DNA of 64,000 nt. It comes from an uncultured Porphyromonadaceae bacterium (GTDB taxonomy: Bacteria > Bacteroidota > Bacteroidia > Bacteroidales > UBA11471). The stretch is taken from positions 13,536 to 77,535 of the forward strand of contig URHG01000008.1 in assembly GCA_900547555.1 (NCBI GenBank), in the 5' to 3' direction. Shown in pieces: positions 1 through 8,276 of the stretch. Each line of letters opens with the position of its first letter. The stretch's first letter is position 1. A model generated the notes under the pieces. It made no database searches and had not been told where the DNA came from. It saw only the letters and a list, made by a program, of their open reading frames with translations. The translations under genes were made by a program, and so were the position numbers.

Positions 1-563
1 ACATCATTATTGACCTTCTGATACAGCAACTTCGAAATTCCATCCATTCCACCCGAATTGCCCCGGTCAATCCACAATCCGCCCCCCTTTTCCACAGCAA
101 ACGACGAGATATAGTCATTATCGGGAAATTTTTGAGTTGAGATATATTTCCCCTTTTTATCTATTATCAGAATCTGTTTACAAGAGGAATCCAACAGATA
201 AACAGAGGAGTCCCCGACCTGAAATCCTTCCAAATCCATGAATTCACCGACTCCCTGACCGATTCTGTCATAAGCATACAAAAAAGTTCCGTTCTTATCA
301 TAAACATATAATCCTTTCGCTTTGAATGTATCTAATATATAAACCGTGTCATTCACCACAGACATTCCTTGTACCATTCCCGGAAACAAGTCATTTTTTA
401 CTTCCAATACAAACGTTCGTTCAGCTCTTAATTCCCCGTCAAAAGGTACAGCTTCTTTCACACGGATTTTCAAGGTCTCGAATCCCATATCCGAAACAGT
501 ACGGGCATCGCGACAACTTATCCATACACACAACAAAATTGCAAATAACAAATATTTTTTCAT
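1..563 (-). CDS. 6-bladed beta-propeller lipoprotein (3' part cut by window edge)
   Basis: The reading frame starts at the ATG at 563 and runs off the left edge, so the C-terminus is missing. It opens with a lipoprotein signal (MKKYLLFAILLCVWISC), so the product is probably anchored to the outer or inner membrane facing the periplasm or surface. About 100 residues in is RIGQGVGEF, a variant of the G-x-GP-x-E turn shared by the other propellers in this window, preceded by repeating VYLLD/LYVYD blade strands. It belongs to the DUF5128-like 6-bladed beta-propeller group common in Bacteroidales. It is the last visible member of a minus-strand array. Ligand and role are unknown. Confidence 0.8.
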   Translation of the reverse strand, partial: MKKYLLFAILLCVWISCRDARTVSDMGFETLKIRVKEAVPFDGELRAERTFVLEVKNDLFPGMVQGMSVVNDTVYILDTFKAKGLYVYDKNGTFLYAYDRIGQGVGEFMDLEGFQVGDSSVYLLDSSCKQILIIDKKGKYISTQKFPDNDYISSFAVEKGGGLWIDRGNSGGMDGISKLLYQKVNND

Positions 564-599
564 AATATACATCTGAGGACACCAACCCAATACACTTGT

Positions 600-637
600 C
601 CGGTCAATATCTGACCCGGCATTTACCTGCCGACCGG
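600..637 (-). promoter_or_regulatory. Leader hairpin upstream of the 1-563 propeller gene
   Basis: CCGGTC (600-605) can pair with GACCGG (632-637). Inside it CGGCA (617-621) can pair with TGCCG (628-632), competing for base 632. It lies between a -7-like box at 662-669 and the start codon at 563, so it would be in the 5' leader of that gene. The rest of the 564-872 gap shows no gene. Confidence 0.4.
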
Positions 638-661
638 GATAATGACAATACCCGATATTTA

Positions 662-669
662 CAAATATA
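662..669 (-). promoter_or_regulatory. Bacteroidetes -7-like box (TATATTTG)
   Basis: Plus-strand CAAATATA reads TATATTTG on the minus strand and fits TAnnTTTG. It sits about 100 nt before the ATG at 563. No clear -33 TTTG was seen. Confidence 0.4.
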
Positions 670-872
670 GGAATACAATCTTGAAATATCGATATTTCAT
701 AAAAACAAAAAGCGTCTTATCGGTGCAAAAACAGCAAGAAACCGAAACCAAACACACAAAAGGTATGGACGATTGTCGTTCCTGTTTTATCCTACTCTTG
801 CAAAAATCTTTTTATCATTCCATCACCGCAACAATACATAAATCCTCATTTCCATTCCCTCTCCAAAATCTC

Positions 873-2057
873 TCAATCGGCCATATAATACAAGAGCAAT
901 ATGGGATTATCATTTTCGGTATCGTACGTCTCCACAAACTCTTTCCAACCAAACGGAGCATCTTTTCCCGCCCTGTCCTTGAAATGCTCTATATTTTCGC
1001 CCGTCAATACTTTCACCCACAGTCTCCCTTCTGCGCCCGAAAAGTCTCGGAGATTCCACAAATAATTTTCCGGAACACCGTCCATCGAAATCAACACGCC
1101 AAAGTTGTTCTCCTTATCCCACAGCAAGCCGCTACCGGGATCGAGTTTATAAGGAAATTCCAAATATATCCAGCGCGGGCTTTCATATATCGCCCCGAAA
1201 CCCGTCGTAAACTTTCCTTCTCTGTTTGTCGAATAATAAGCACCCATATAGTTTTTCTCTTCCACCCTTTGTCGCAACACATTCAACGGCATTGCCGGCA
1301 ACGAACGTGAAAAAACTTGTGTCATTACAGAATCCGTACCATATACAGTAAGTGTATCTGAAAAGATTTTCACACAACTGACAGTCTCATCACATACCGA
1401 AAAAGAAGAATTGGAAATATCTGTCCGAGAATTTCGATTTTGTGTATAATGTTCCGATAAAACACGTTTTATGGAGTAATCGCTACGGTCCAATACAATA
1501 ACACTATATACATTCATCATATTGGGGTGTACCTGACAAACTATCTCTTCGGCATTCAACATCTCGCATTTTCCGAAAAAAGAGATCGGAGTCTTCTCTC
1601 GTATCTGCACCGTCTCGATATACTCCCCATCGATACGATAGCGGTGAACACGGTAAGACATCGGATCGAACAGACCGACTTCTCCCCTATATGTATCGAC
1701 ATAAAACGAAGATAGAGTAGCATATTCGCCGGGGCCGCCTCCTTTCCGGCCATAGCGACACAGGAACTTACCGTCTTTTCCAAATCGAAGGATTTGCTTG
1801 ACGGTTTTATCGAAAAGATAAAATTCCTCCCGATACACCACCAAATGTCCTATCGAGCCGATCAACGACTCATCGGTCATTTCCAAAGCAATATATCTGC
1901 ATGAATCTATATACGTCTCATCGTTATATGCAACATACTCTACCTCGGGTAAATCCTCGACCAAAATATCGCCCCGATGTACTATGTTTTTTCCACCTTT
2001 GGTACAAGAATATAACAGACTTATACCACATAATATACCCCAAACTCTCCAAACCAT
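873..2057 (-). CDS. 6-bladed beta-propeller lipoprotein
   Basis: A 394-residue lipoprotein: the signal ends at LLYSC with the lipid-attachment Cys at residue 18. Near residues 103-111 it carries GRKGGGPGE, the blade-turn motif that unites the propellers of this window. Repeating strand patterns (VYREEFYLFD, EVGLFDPMSYRV) fit a 6-bladed propeller of the DUF5128 type. It starts only 3 nt after the stop of the NVEALA gene upstream, so the two are almost certainly co-transcribed and perhaps translationally coupled. NVEALA genes followed by propeller lipoproteins are a recurring Bacteroidales arrangement; the function of the pair is not established. Confidence 0.85.
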   Translation of the reverse strand: MVWRVWGILCGISLLYSCTKGGKNIVHRGDILVEDLPEVEYVAYNDETYIDSCRYIALEMTDESLIGSIGHLVVYREEFYLFDKTVKQILRFGKDGKFLCRYGRKGGGPGEYATLSSFYVDTYRGEVGLFDPMSYRVHRYRIDGEYIETVQIREKTPISFFGKCEMLNAEEIVCQVHPNMMNVYSVIVLDRSDYSIKRVLSEHYTQNRNSRTDISNSSFSVCDETVSCVKIFSDTLTVYGTDSVMTQVFSRSLPAMPLNVLRQRVEEKNYMGAYYSTNREGKFTTGFGAIYESPRWIYLEFPYKLDPGSGLLWDKENNFGVLISMDGVPENYLWNLRDFSGAEGRLWVKVLTGENIEHFKDRAGKDAPFGWKEFVETYDTENDNPILLLYYMAD

Positions 2058-2060
2058 ATT

Positions 2061-2417
2061 TTATCCTTCTACATAAGAAACACCAATTTCTCTTTGATCA
2101 CAACACGCACCCTTTTGTACTTCCGAGCAATTTTTAGTTTGTATAATTACAGGATATTCTTCATTTTTACTATAAGAACCATGAAATGTAGTATTTCCAA
2201 TGGATATCTCTCCTCTTCTACTACATACAACCATTATAACTTCAGAATCCACTCTTAAATAATGATCCGGAACATAGTTATAATCAGGGCATTTCGTTTC
2301 TTTCCCAGATTCATCTGCAGCTAAAGCTTCTATATTAGCTAACATCAAATCACTCAATGGTTCCGAACGTTGTGATTGCCATACAAAAAATCCCGCTCCC
2401 ATGATTACCACAGCCAA
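2061..2417 (-). CDS. NVEALA-family small exported protein, start disrupted by a frameshift
   Basis: The open frame reads a hydrophobic segment (VALAVVIMGAGFFVW), then LANIEALA, the family hallmark, then a Cys-containing C-terminus (CPDY, VVCSRRGE, ACCDQRE). NVEALA proteins normally begin with M-R/K-K just before the hydrophobic segment. Here that ATG-AGA-AAA is present at 2445 but one base out of frame, so the frame as given opens at a TTG at 2417; an in-frame ATG at 2402 would remove part of the signal. The body has no stop codon, unlike the dead copy at 4906-5161. It may be a recent pseudogene, use a non-ATG start, or need a +1 shift after AGAAAA. Confidence 0.6.
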   Translation of the reverse strand: MAVVIMGAGFFVWQSQRSEPLSDLMLANIEALAADESGKETKCPDYNYVPDHYLRVDSEVIMVVCSRRGEISIGNTTFHGSYSKNEEYPVIIQTKNCSEVQKGACCDQREIGVSYVEG

Positions 2418-2552
2418 TGCAACCTGAAATGGACTCTTTTCTCATACCTGAAATTTAACACATATTTTTGAAATATCAAAATTTTACAGCAAAAAAAATA
2501 AGAAATACAATACAACCGCACAGAGAGAAAACAAATCGATACTACAAAAGCA

Positions 2553-2580
2553 GAAGATAATCGCCGTAGCGATTATCTTC
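2553..2580 (-). terminator. Terminator-like hairpin after the 2617-3741 gene
   Basis: A 12-bp stem (GAAGATAATCGC / GCGATTATCTTC) with a 4-nt loop, followed on the minus strand by a T-rich stretch (TGCTTTTG). It separates the propeller gene upstream from the NVEALA unit downstream. A diverged copy with one paired A-T to C-G change lies at 5275-5302. Confidence 0.65.
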
Positions 2581-2616
2581 CTTGTCTTATCTTACCATTT
2601 CAATATACTTTGGGTA

Positions 2617-3741
2617 TTATAATCCCGGCAAAATATAACGGTAAATCTCCGTATCATCGGTTTTCAAATCATTCGTACAAGTATATATCCACCCCGTCTT
2701 TGCATCGACAATAAAATCATAAAAAGGAATATCGAATTTATATTTCCCGATATATTCTCCATTCCAATTATATACATATAAATGATCATTATAATAAAAT
2801 GGATAATCCTCTATCGGGGAAACCATATCTCCATTTTCCACTTTATAATCAAAAGATAAGAAATATATATACTTGTCGTCTGTTCTCACTTTAAACCCAT
2901 TCTTGTTTGAATCTTTAAAACGATAATCGCCTGCTTTCGATACTTGTCGATACTGAGGACATATATCAAACATGACTGTATCTTTGACTAAACTACCCGA
3001 CCGATAGTCAAACAAAACAGCATATTTTCCCCATCGACACACATATAAAACTTTATGATTCTCATAATTCACAAATAATCCGGCATTGCTCGTATATACA
3101 AATGACTTAGATATATTCCCGCCATGAAAATCATCAACAGGCCAAAAATCCACCGGAGTAATTTCTTGTGTGCTTATGTCCATTATTGCAAATATATACT
3201 CTTCTCCATATTTTCGACATGCAAGCAACACTTTTGTCTCGGACAATTGCACAAACCGGCCAATAGACCAATCAGAGCGATGTTCTATCGGATAGTGTAT
3301 CCACTCTTCCTGATCATATATAGACATTTTATCGCAAGATGGTATACTTAAAAAAAATTGAGGGAAAGATGTATTGGACTCCATAATCATATACTCCTTT
3401 GCAACCGGATTATAACTGAAATCAAACCACAAAACTTCATTCGGCCCTCGCCCTTTGTGAAGAAATCCTTTCTGAGAGAACAGGCTGTCATCCCGTATTT
3501 CGCCCACATATATAAGAGTATCTGTATTATATAAAGAAGACATCAATACCCGGCCACTATCCACTGCATAAAAATCCCTTCCATCAAAATTTTTATCGGT
3601 ATGTACCTCCTCTCCGCACACTTCTATGTAGGGAAGAGCTTTCAGCTCTTCCCACCTTTCATCATTTCTATCCGCGCAAGAATTAATAAGCAATACAATC
3701 CCCACACAATATAGCGGCAAACAATCTCTATATATGCACAT
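2617..3741 (-). CDS. 6-bladed beta-propeller lipoprotein
   Basis: A 374-residue protein with an N-terminal hydrophobic stretch ending in INSC (Cys 22), a lipoprotein signal. HKGRGPNE near residues 96-103 is the shared propeller turn motif, and the C-terminus has repeated strands typical of the fold (LYVYNWNGEYIGKYKFD, IYTCTNDLK). It follows the 3829-4893 gene by about 90 nt on the same strand and is closed by the hairpin at 2553-2580. Base composition is more AT-rich than the 3829-4893 neighbour. Function is unknown beyond a likely surface or periplasmic lipoprotein; a sensor or binding role is only a guess. Confidence 0.8.
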   Translation of the reverse strand: MCIYRDCLPLYCVGIVLLINSCADRNDERWEELKALPYIEVCGEEVHTDKNFDGRDFYAVDSGRVLMSSLYNTDTLIYVGEIRDDSLFSQKGFLHKGRGPNEVLWFDFSYNPVAKEYMIMESNTSFPQFFLSIPSCDKMSIYDQEEWIHYPIEHRSDWSIGRFVQLSETKVLLACRKYGEEYIFAIMDISTQEITPVDFWPVDDFHGGNISKSFVYTSNAGLFVNYENHKVLYVCRWGKYAVLFDYRSGSLVKDTVMFDICPQYRQVSKAGDYRFKDSNKNGFKVRTDDKYIYFLSFDYKVENGDMVSPIEDYPFYYNDHLYVYNWNGEYIGKYKFDIPFYDFIVDAKTGWIYTCTNDLKTDDTEIYRYILPGL

Positions 3742-3828
3742 AATTATGATATGTTGTCGTCATCGTATTTCCATCTACATCTTCAGTATATACCCCGAAA
3801 CATCAATATATCCGCAATTTATCCAGAA

Positions 3829-4893
3829 TCAAATGGGATACTTCATCAGCACATAATCTTCGTCCGATAATTTTATGGTATAAATACACCGGTTGTCTTC
3901 ATCGACAGCCAATTTCATTGTCAGATAATCCAAAACATACCCGCCTTCAAAATCTCCCGTCCAAGAAAACTTCAATATATAGCATCGAGATTCTGTTTCT
4001 TCTTTCCGTTCTTCTTCTCTTTTACCATAATACACCGCATACAGATGCGACTCGGTCGGATAAAGGAGTTCATAGGTAAGCATCGTTTCCGGCAACAACG
4101 ATGTCCCTGCCATTTCGCCTTTCTCCGTCCGCTTGTATCGGGTCTTCAACCGGGCCTCGATACTGAAATACTCTTTCAGTTTTCTGACATTGTCTCCCTC
4201 CCGCCGATAAAATACCAACTGGTCGTGATAGCAACCGGCCGCCGCAAAATATTCCTGATTGGGATTCACCGCCAACAGGGTCTGCGTCTTCATAAAAAAA
4301 GCTGCATTTTGCTCTATTCCGGTTTTGTCGCCCGGATATTCTCCGAACATCAACGGCTCTTTTTCTCCTCCCCGAAACCAGATAAACTGCTCGCCATGCT
4401 CAAAACAGCCGTTCCCCAAATAACCATCGCCTAACGGGACAACATCATAGAACGAATATTTTTTAAATTCTCCCCGATAAAGACTTTCCGCCCTCTCAAA
4501 CACCAAAGAATCACCAGCTATCGAATAAAAATTCTCACGGTCTACCCGTCTGTCATAAAGTCCGAGTTCCCGCCGGTTTGAGTTATACGATATAGTCCTT
4601 ATCTGCATAAGTTCTTGCGGCCCCTCTCCATAATCGACCACTCTTTTTGTACGACCAGTATTCAAGTTCAAGACGGTAAGCAGTTTGTCATCATATTTAT
4701 CGTCGACATACAAAAACGAATCGACCACACATAGTCTCGACGGCCTGCCCCAAAACAGGTTCTCATAAAGCACCTCTCCCTGCAACAGCTCGAAATCATC
4801 AGACCGAAATAGCGATTCTCCCTTTTCCGAAACACTACTGCAACCGAAGAATCCCGATAAACACAACAGTCCACAAAAATATTTTACCTCCAT
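3829..4893 (-). CDS. BF3164/TolB-like propeller lipoprotein
   Basis: A 354-residue lipoprotein (signal ending FFGC, Cys 18). Its layout (SRLCVVDSFLYVDD, then DYGEGPQEL, and a C-terminus reading YTIKLSDEDYVLMKYPI) matches the BF3164 or TolB-like propeller group of Bacteroidales lipoproteins. The dead NVEALA copy lies 12 nt upstream, reproducing the NVEALA-then-propeller order seen at 2061-2417/873-2057. A second copy of its last about 24 codons survives at 5436-5508, showing that this gene type was once duplicated here. Role unknown. Confidence 0.8.
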   Translation of the reverse strand: MEVKYFCGLLCLSGFFGCSSVSEKGESLFRSDDFELLQGEVLYENLFWGRPSRLCVVDSFLYVDDKYDDKLLTVLNLNTGRTKRVVDYGEGPQELMQIRTISYNSNRRELGLYDRRVDRENFYSIAGDSLVFERAESLYRGEFKKYSFYDVVPLGDGYLGNGCFEHGEQFIWFRGGEKEPLMFGEYPGDKTGIEQNAAFFMKTQTLLAVNPNQEYFAAAGCYHDQLVFYRREGDNVRKLKEYFSIEARLKTRYKRTEKGEMAGTSLLPETMLTYELLYPTESHLYAVYYGKREEERKEETESRCYILKFSWTGDFEGGYVLDYLTMKLAVDEDNRCIYTIKLSDEDYVLMKYPI

Positions 4894-4905
4894 ATCCTCT
4901 TATAA

Positions 4906-5161
4906 TTATTTCTTATCTTTATCATCATCACTAGGATGATATAAATCATGGCCTATCAATGTACAACAATATTTCCCTTTATTCTCGGTACTGCAACCAT
5001 CTTCACAATTCTCCTAACCTCCCGGCTCACCTCTTACCAATGCTTCTACATTGGCCAAAGCCAACTTACTCATAGGCTCGGAACGTTATGATTGCCATAC
5101 AAAAAATCCCGGCCCCATAATCACCGCTGCCAATGCAGACTGAAATATATCCTTTTCTCAT
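4906..5161 (-). pseudogene. Dead NVEALA-family gene copy
   Basis: Minus-strand translation gives ALAAVIMGPGFFVWQS, then a stop (TAA at 5086-5088, where the sister copy has CAA), then LALANVEAL, a second stop (TAG at 5014-5016) and a Cys-containing tail ending at 4906. The ATG-AGA-AAA start at 5161 is one base out of frame, exactly as in the 2061-2417 copy. Homology with that copy covers the N-terminal half and about 150 nt of upstream DNA. Two in-frame stops plus the frameshift make it non-functional. Confidence 0.8.
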
Positions 5162-5274
5162 ATCCGAAATTTAACACACATTTTTGAAATATCAAAATTT
5201 TACAGTAAAAAAAAATAAGAAACACAACACAAACATACAGAGAGAAAACAAATCGATATTTATCCACAAAAACA

Positions 5275-5302
5275 GACGATAATCGCTGCGGCGATTATCG
5301 TC
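5275..5302 (-). terminator. Terminator-like hairpin, diverged copy
   Basis: A 12-bp stem (GACGATAATCGC / GCGATTATCGTC) with loop TGCG, followed on the minus strand by TGTTTTTG. Compared with 2553-2580, the third pair changed from A-T to C-G on both sides, so pairing was kept. Confidence 0.65.
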
Positions 5303-5435
5303 CTTGTCTTATCAACCATTTTCGGGAAATTTTCATGCTTTTATAAATCCACAAATGGCAATAATATCGCTTGTGTGATGTCTCCAAATCGTTATTATAC
5401 CCCGAAACATCAATATATCCGTAATTTATCCAGAA

Positions 5436-5508
5436 TCAAATGGGATACTTCACCAGTACATAATCTTCGTCCGACAATTTTATGGTATAAATACACCGGT
5501 TATCTTTT
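5436..5508 (-). pseudogene. 3' fragment of a BF3164-like propeller gene
   Basis: The minus strand encodes about 24 codons ending TIKLSDEDYVLVKYPI and a stop, nearly identical to the end of the gene at 3829-4893. DNA similarity continues past the stop to about 5395, matching 3791-3829. No upstream coding part remains; the next gene (5559) begins another protein. It is a duplication remnant. Confidence 0.8.
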
Positions 5509-5558
5509 TACGGAAGGCAATATCCGAAATGTTCTCTACCCCACTTTTGCAAAAGAAT

Positions 5559-6584
5559 TCAATAATATGGCAAATCATAGACAAATATTTGATCCGCAGC
5601 CTCTTCATCGGTACTCACCGCATATATTTTACCCGTTCTTTCCGAAAGCGTAAATGATGATATACTGCGATCGAGCCAATACGAGGCTACGGGCATACCG
5701 TCCCACTGCCATACTTGCAACCGATCGGCATCCGACGTTTTTTCCCGTCCCCGTATGCAATAGATATACTCATTGGTCGTCTGTGGAACATACGGATAAT
5801 ATGCCCTTCTTTTCCCGGTCATTTTTTCTTCATTGGGGTCTTGTCCCGTACAGATGGTTTTTCTCAGCTCCCCGCCACCGGCGTATATTTTGAAACAATC
5901 GAAACAGCCGTAAAAAAACGCCCATGTCGTCCCATCATCTTTCGCCACAATATAACCGTTACCATCTATCACCTTTTTTATGGGAGTCTTCTCATACGAG
6001 CTGTCCGAAATCCACTGGGGATATTCGCCTACCGCCACAGTCGTTTTACGCGCCGAATTATACATCAGAAACGGTGTATCTTCTCCTCTCATATCGGTAA
6101 AACAATAGAGCGAATCATTGATCGCACAAAAACCGTTGAACAGTTCGTGATCCGATTCGATTCTCTCCTTTTTCAGAATCGATCCGTCGGTCAACGATAC
6201 GTGATAAATACGTCGATCGTTACAACAGACTTTAAAGCCGCATTCCGTCGGAACGATACTCTTGAAATAAATCGTAGAGAATTCATTCGGCCCTTGTCCT
6301 TTTCGTCCGAATGAATACAAATAATCCACATCGGGCAACCGATATACCGCAAACATCTGCTCCATATCGGGCTGACACACCACCAAGAGGTCTCCACTCA
6401 CAAAGATGTTCAATGGGTATAATATGGACGATGAAACTTGTTTCACCTCGGCTTTGAGCGTATCTGCGGGAACCGGAGATTCTGCATACACCATCTCTTC
6501 CCGCAAAGCAGCCATGTTACACGCCGACAATAAAGATAGCACAACCATACTTGCGACAAAGAGCATATATCTATAAAATTTCAT
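5559..6584 (-). CDS. 6-bladed beta-propeller lipoprotein
   Basis: The ATG at 6584 is chosen because it places a clean lipoprotein signal (MKFYRYMLF ... LLSAC, Cys 22) at the N-terminus; the frame is open further upstream but without signal features. FGRKGQGPNEF is the shared propeller turn motif, and the C-terminus repeats strand patterns (LQVWQWDGMPVASYWLD, KIYAVS). It is the first gene of the propeller array, with a -7-like box at 6712-6719. Its 3' end abuts the dead gene fragment at 5436-5508. Function unknown. Confidence 0.82.
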   Translation of the reverse strand: MKFYRYMLFVASMVVLSLLSACNMAALREEMVYAESPVPADTLKAEVKQVSSSILYPLNIFVSGDLLVVCQPDMEQMFAVYRLPDVDYLYSFGRKGQGPNEFSTIYFKSIVPTECGFKVCCNDRRIYHVSLTDGSILKKERIESDHELFNGFCAINDSLYCFTDMRGEDTPFLMYNSARKTTVAVGEYPQWISDSSYEKTPIKKVIDGNGYIVAKDDGTTWAFFYGCFDCFKIYAGGGELRKTICTGQDPNEEKMTGKRRAYYPYVPQTTNEYIYCIRGREKTSDADRLQVWQWDGMPVASYWLDRSISSFTLSERTGKIYAVSTDEEAADQIFVYDLPYY

Positions 6585-6711
6585 CACCCTATCAATTACC
6601 TTACATACTCCCCTTTCTTGTTTGCTCGTGCCCGATTCAATATTTATCGTTGTCATTTTTTGCTCCTTTTTTATTTTTCTGCACGCAACAAAAATCTACA
6701 ATTATCAAATA

Positions 6712-6719
6712 CAAAGATA
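6712..6719 (-). promoter_or_regulatory. Bacteroidetes -7-like box (TATCTTTG) for the propeller array
   Basis: CAAAGATA on the plus strand, 128 nt before the ATG at 6584. The remaining stretch 6720-6890 is AT-rich and shows no gene. Confidence 0.45.
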
Positions 6720-6890
6720 GTTACAGATTTGGATAATTCATAATGGTATCACGTTAGGTGTGCAATCGGTATCACAACGGGGCAAAAATATGCCCAAATC
6801 AACCAAAAATGGTATATAAAAAAATGTTTTTCAGCATAAAATTATTAAGCAAATATATAAAAATCTGTTTGTAACAAGTTGACTATCAAC

Positions 6891-6922
6891 AAAAAAGGAG
6901 AGAATGTTTTCTCTCCTTTTTT
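6891..6922 (-). terminator. Terminator after tRNA-CAT
   Basis: A 13-bp perfect inverted repeat, AAAAAAGGAGAGA / TCTCTCCTTTTTT, immediately 3' of the tRNA on the minus strand. Its own arm supplies the T run. Confidence 0.8.
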
Positions 6923-6923
6923 G

Positions 6924-6997
6924 TGGTCCCACTTGGGCTTGAACCAAGGACCCCCTGATTATGAGTCAGATGCTCTAACCAACTGAGCTATAGGACC
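6924..6997 (-). tRNA. tRNA with CAT anticodon (elongator Met, or Ile2 if lysidine-modified)
   Basis: A full cloverleaf can be read on the minus strand: acceptor GGTCCTA / TGGGACC, a D-arm with AGCTCAGTTGGTTAGAGC, anticodon loop CTCATAA, and a T-arm with GGTTCAAGCCC. The discriminator is A and no CCA is encoded. CAT can mean elongator tRNA-Met or the tRNA-Ile that TilS converts to read AUA; the sequence alone did not let me decide. The region 6998-7248 on the far side holds no gene I can support. Confidence 0.92.
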
Positions 6998-7248
6998 GTT
7001 TTCCGTTCTCATTCGACTTCCATACAGAAGCTCTCCGGAAAAGCGATGCAATATTACGACATTTTCCCGAAATGGCCAAATTATTTTCCGGCTTTTTACA
7101 TCATTTTCTTATATATCGAACATTATGAAACAGAAGATAGGGCCGTATCTGAAAAAGCCTTAAACACAATACTCTCTATCAATCAGGGAGAAAGAGAAAA
7201 ACAAACGTTAATATGATGCCAAAAAACATATAGATAATAAAGATTGTG

Positions 7249-7256
7249 TACTTTTG
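7249..7256 (+). promoter_or_regulatory. Bacteroidetes -7-like box (TACTTTTG) for ribF
   Basis: Fits TAnnTTTG and lies 20 nt before the chosen ribF ATG at 7276, implying a very short leader. Confidence 0.5.
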
Positions 7257-7275
7257 TTTCGTTTTAAGTAAAGCG

Positions 7276-8199
7276 ATGCAAATTCTCGATAATTCACGAC
7301 ACCTTTCTCCAAAAGGCATGGTTGCGACCATCGGATTCTTTGACGGTGTACACTCGGGGCATAAGTCCCTAATCGCCGACGTACGCAAAATAGCGATTCA
7401 AAACGGGTTGGCATCCGGCATCATCACATTCAAGAATCACCCTAAAACCGTTTTGTCGGGCAAGGCCGTGCAGCTCATCACCTCTACCGAGGAACGACTC
7501 AGACGGCTGTCGGCAACCGGTACCGATTATTGCATATTATTGGATTTTACGCCCCAAATGGCGCAAATGTCGGCACACGACTTCATCGCATTTCTACACG
7601 AAAATTATAACATACGACATCTGGTTGTAGGTTATGATCACCGTTTCGGACACAACATCAACGAAACATACGACGATTACTGCCGATACGGCAAAGAATT
7701 GGGGGTAACGATTTCCCGATCGGGTGCCTGCATGCCCGAAGGGCACAAAGTGAGTTCTTCCATCATACGGCGTCTGCTCGGAGAAGGCAAAGTACATGAT
7801 GCGGCTCTCCTGCTTTCTTACGATTACGAAATAGAAGGGCGTGTCGTGGCCGGGCATCAATTGGGCCGCCGTATAGGTTTTCCCACCGCCAATATTTCCT
7901 GCGACTTTCCCGAAAAAATCATTCCGGCAAACGGTGTATATGCCGTCCGTGTATATCTCGAAGACAATATCGAACGCTGCGGCATGTTAAATATAGGAAC
8001 TCGCCCTACGGTAAGCGGGAAAGACCACGCACAGACGATCGAAGTCCATATTTTCGATTTCGACAAATCCATATACGGCCAACACATACGTATAGAATTC
8101 GTGGCATACATCCGCCCCGAACGCCGTATGGCAGACTTGGACGCCCTGCGTTACCAATTGACGCTCGATAAACAATCGGCACAGGGATTACTTATCTGA
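7276..8199 (+). CDS. ribF: Bifunctional riboflavin kinase/FAD synthetase
   Basis: Makes FMN from riboflavin and then FAD from FMN in the cytoplasm. The N-terminal nucleotidyltransferase half has the signature GFFDGVHSGH (residues about 17-26). The C-terminal riboflavin kinase half has GRRIGFPTANI, the flavokinase hallmark. At 307 residues it is the usual length. The ATG at 7276 is preferred over an upstream in-frame ATG at 7246 because the -7 box at 7249-7256 would lie inside the longer version. It is monocistronic, closed by the strong palindrome at 8215-8266. Confidence 0.95.
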   Translation: MQILDNSRHLSPKGMVATIGFFDGVHSGHKSLIADVRKIAIQNGLASGIITFKNHPKTVLSGKAVQLITSTEERLRRLSATGTDYCILLDFTPQMAQMSAHDFIAFLHENYNIRHLVVGYDHRFGHNINETYDDYCRYGKELGVTISRSGACMPEGHKVSSSIIRRLLGEGKVHDAALLLSYDYEIEGRVVAGHQLGRRIGFPTANISCDFPEKIIPANGVYAVRVYLEDNIERCGMLNIGTRPTVSGKDHAQTIEVHIFDFDKSIYGQHIRIEFVAYIRPERRMADLDALRYQLTLDKQSAQGLLI

Positions 8200-8214
8200 C
8201 ACACGTGTAGTCAT

Positions 8215-8266
8215 TAACCATAAGAAGGGGGGCTTCCGACATCGGAAGCCCCCCTTCTTATGGTTA
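8215..8266. terminator. Bidirectional terminator between ribF and the Lrp/AsnC gene
   Basis: Perfect 25-bp inverted repeat (8215-8239 with 8242-8266) around a 2-nt centre; the core is GGGGGGCTTCCGA / TCGGAAGCCCCCC. It serves two convergent genes. Confidence 0.85.
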
Positions 8267-8276
8267 TACACGATAT

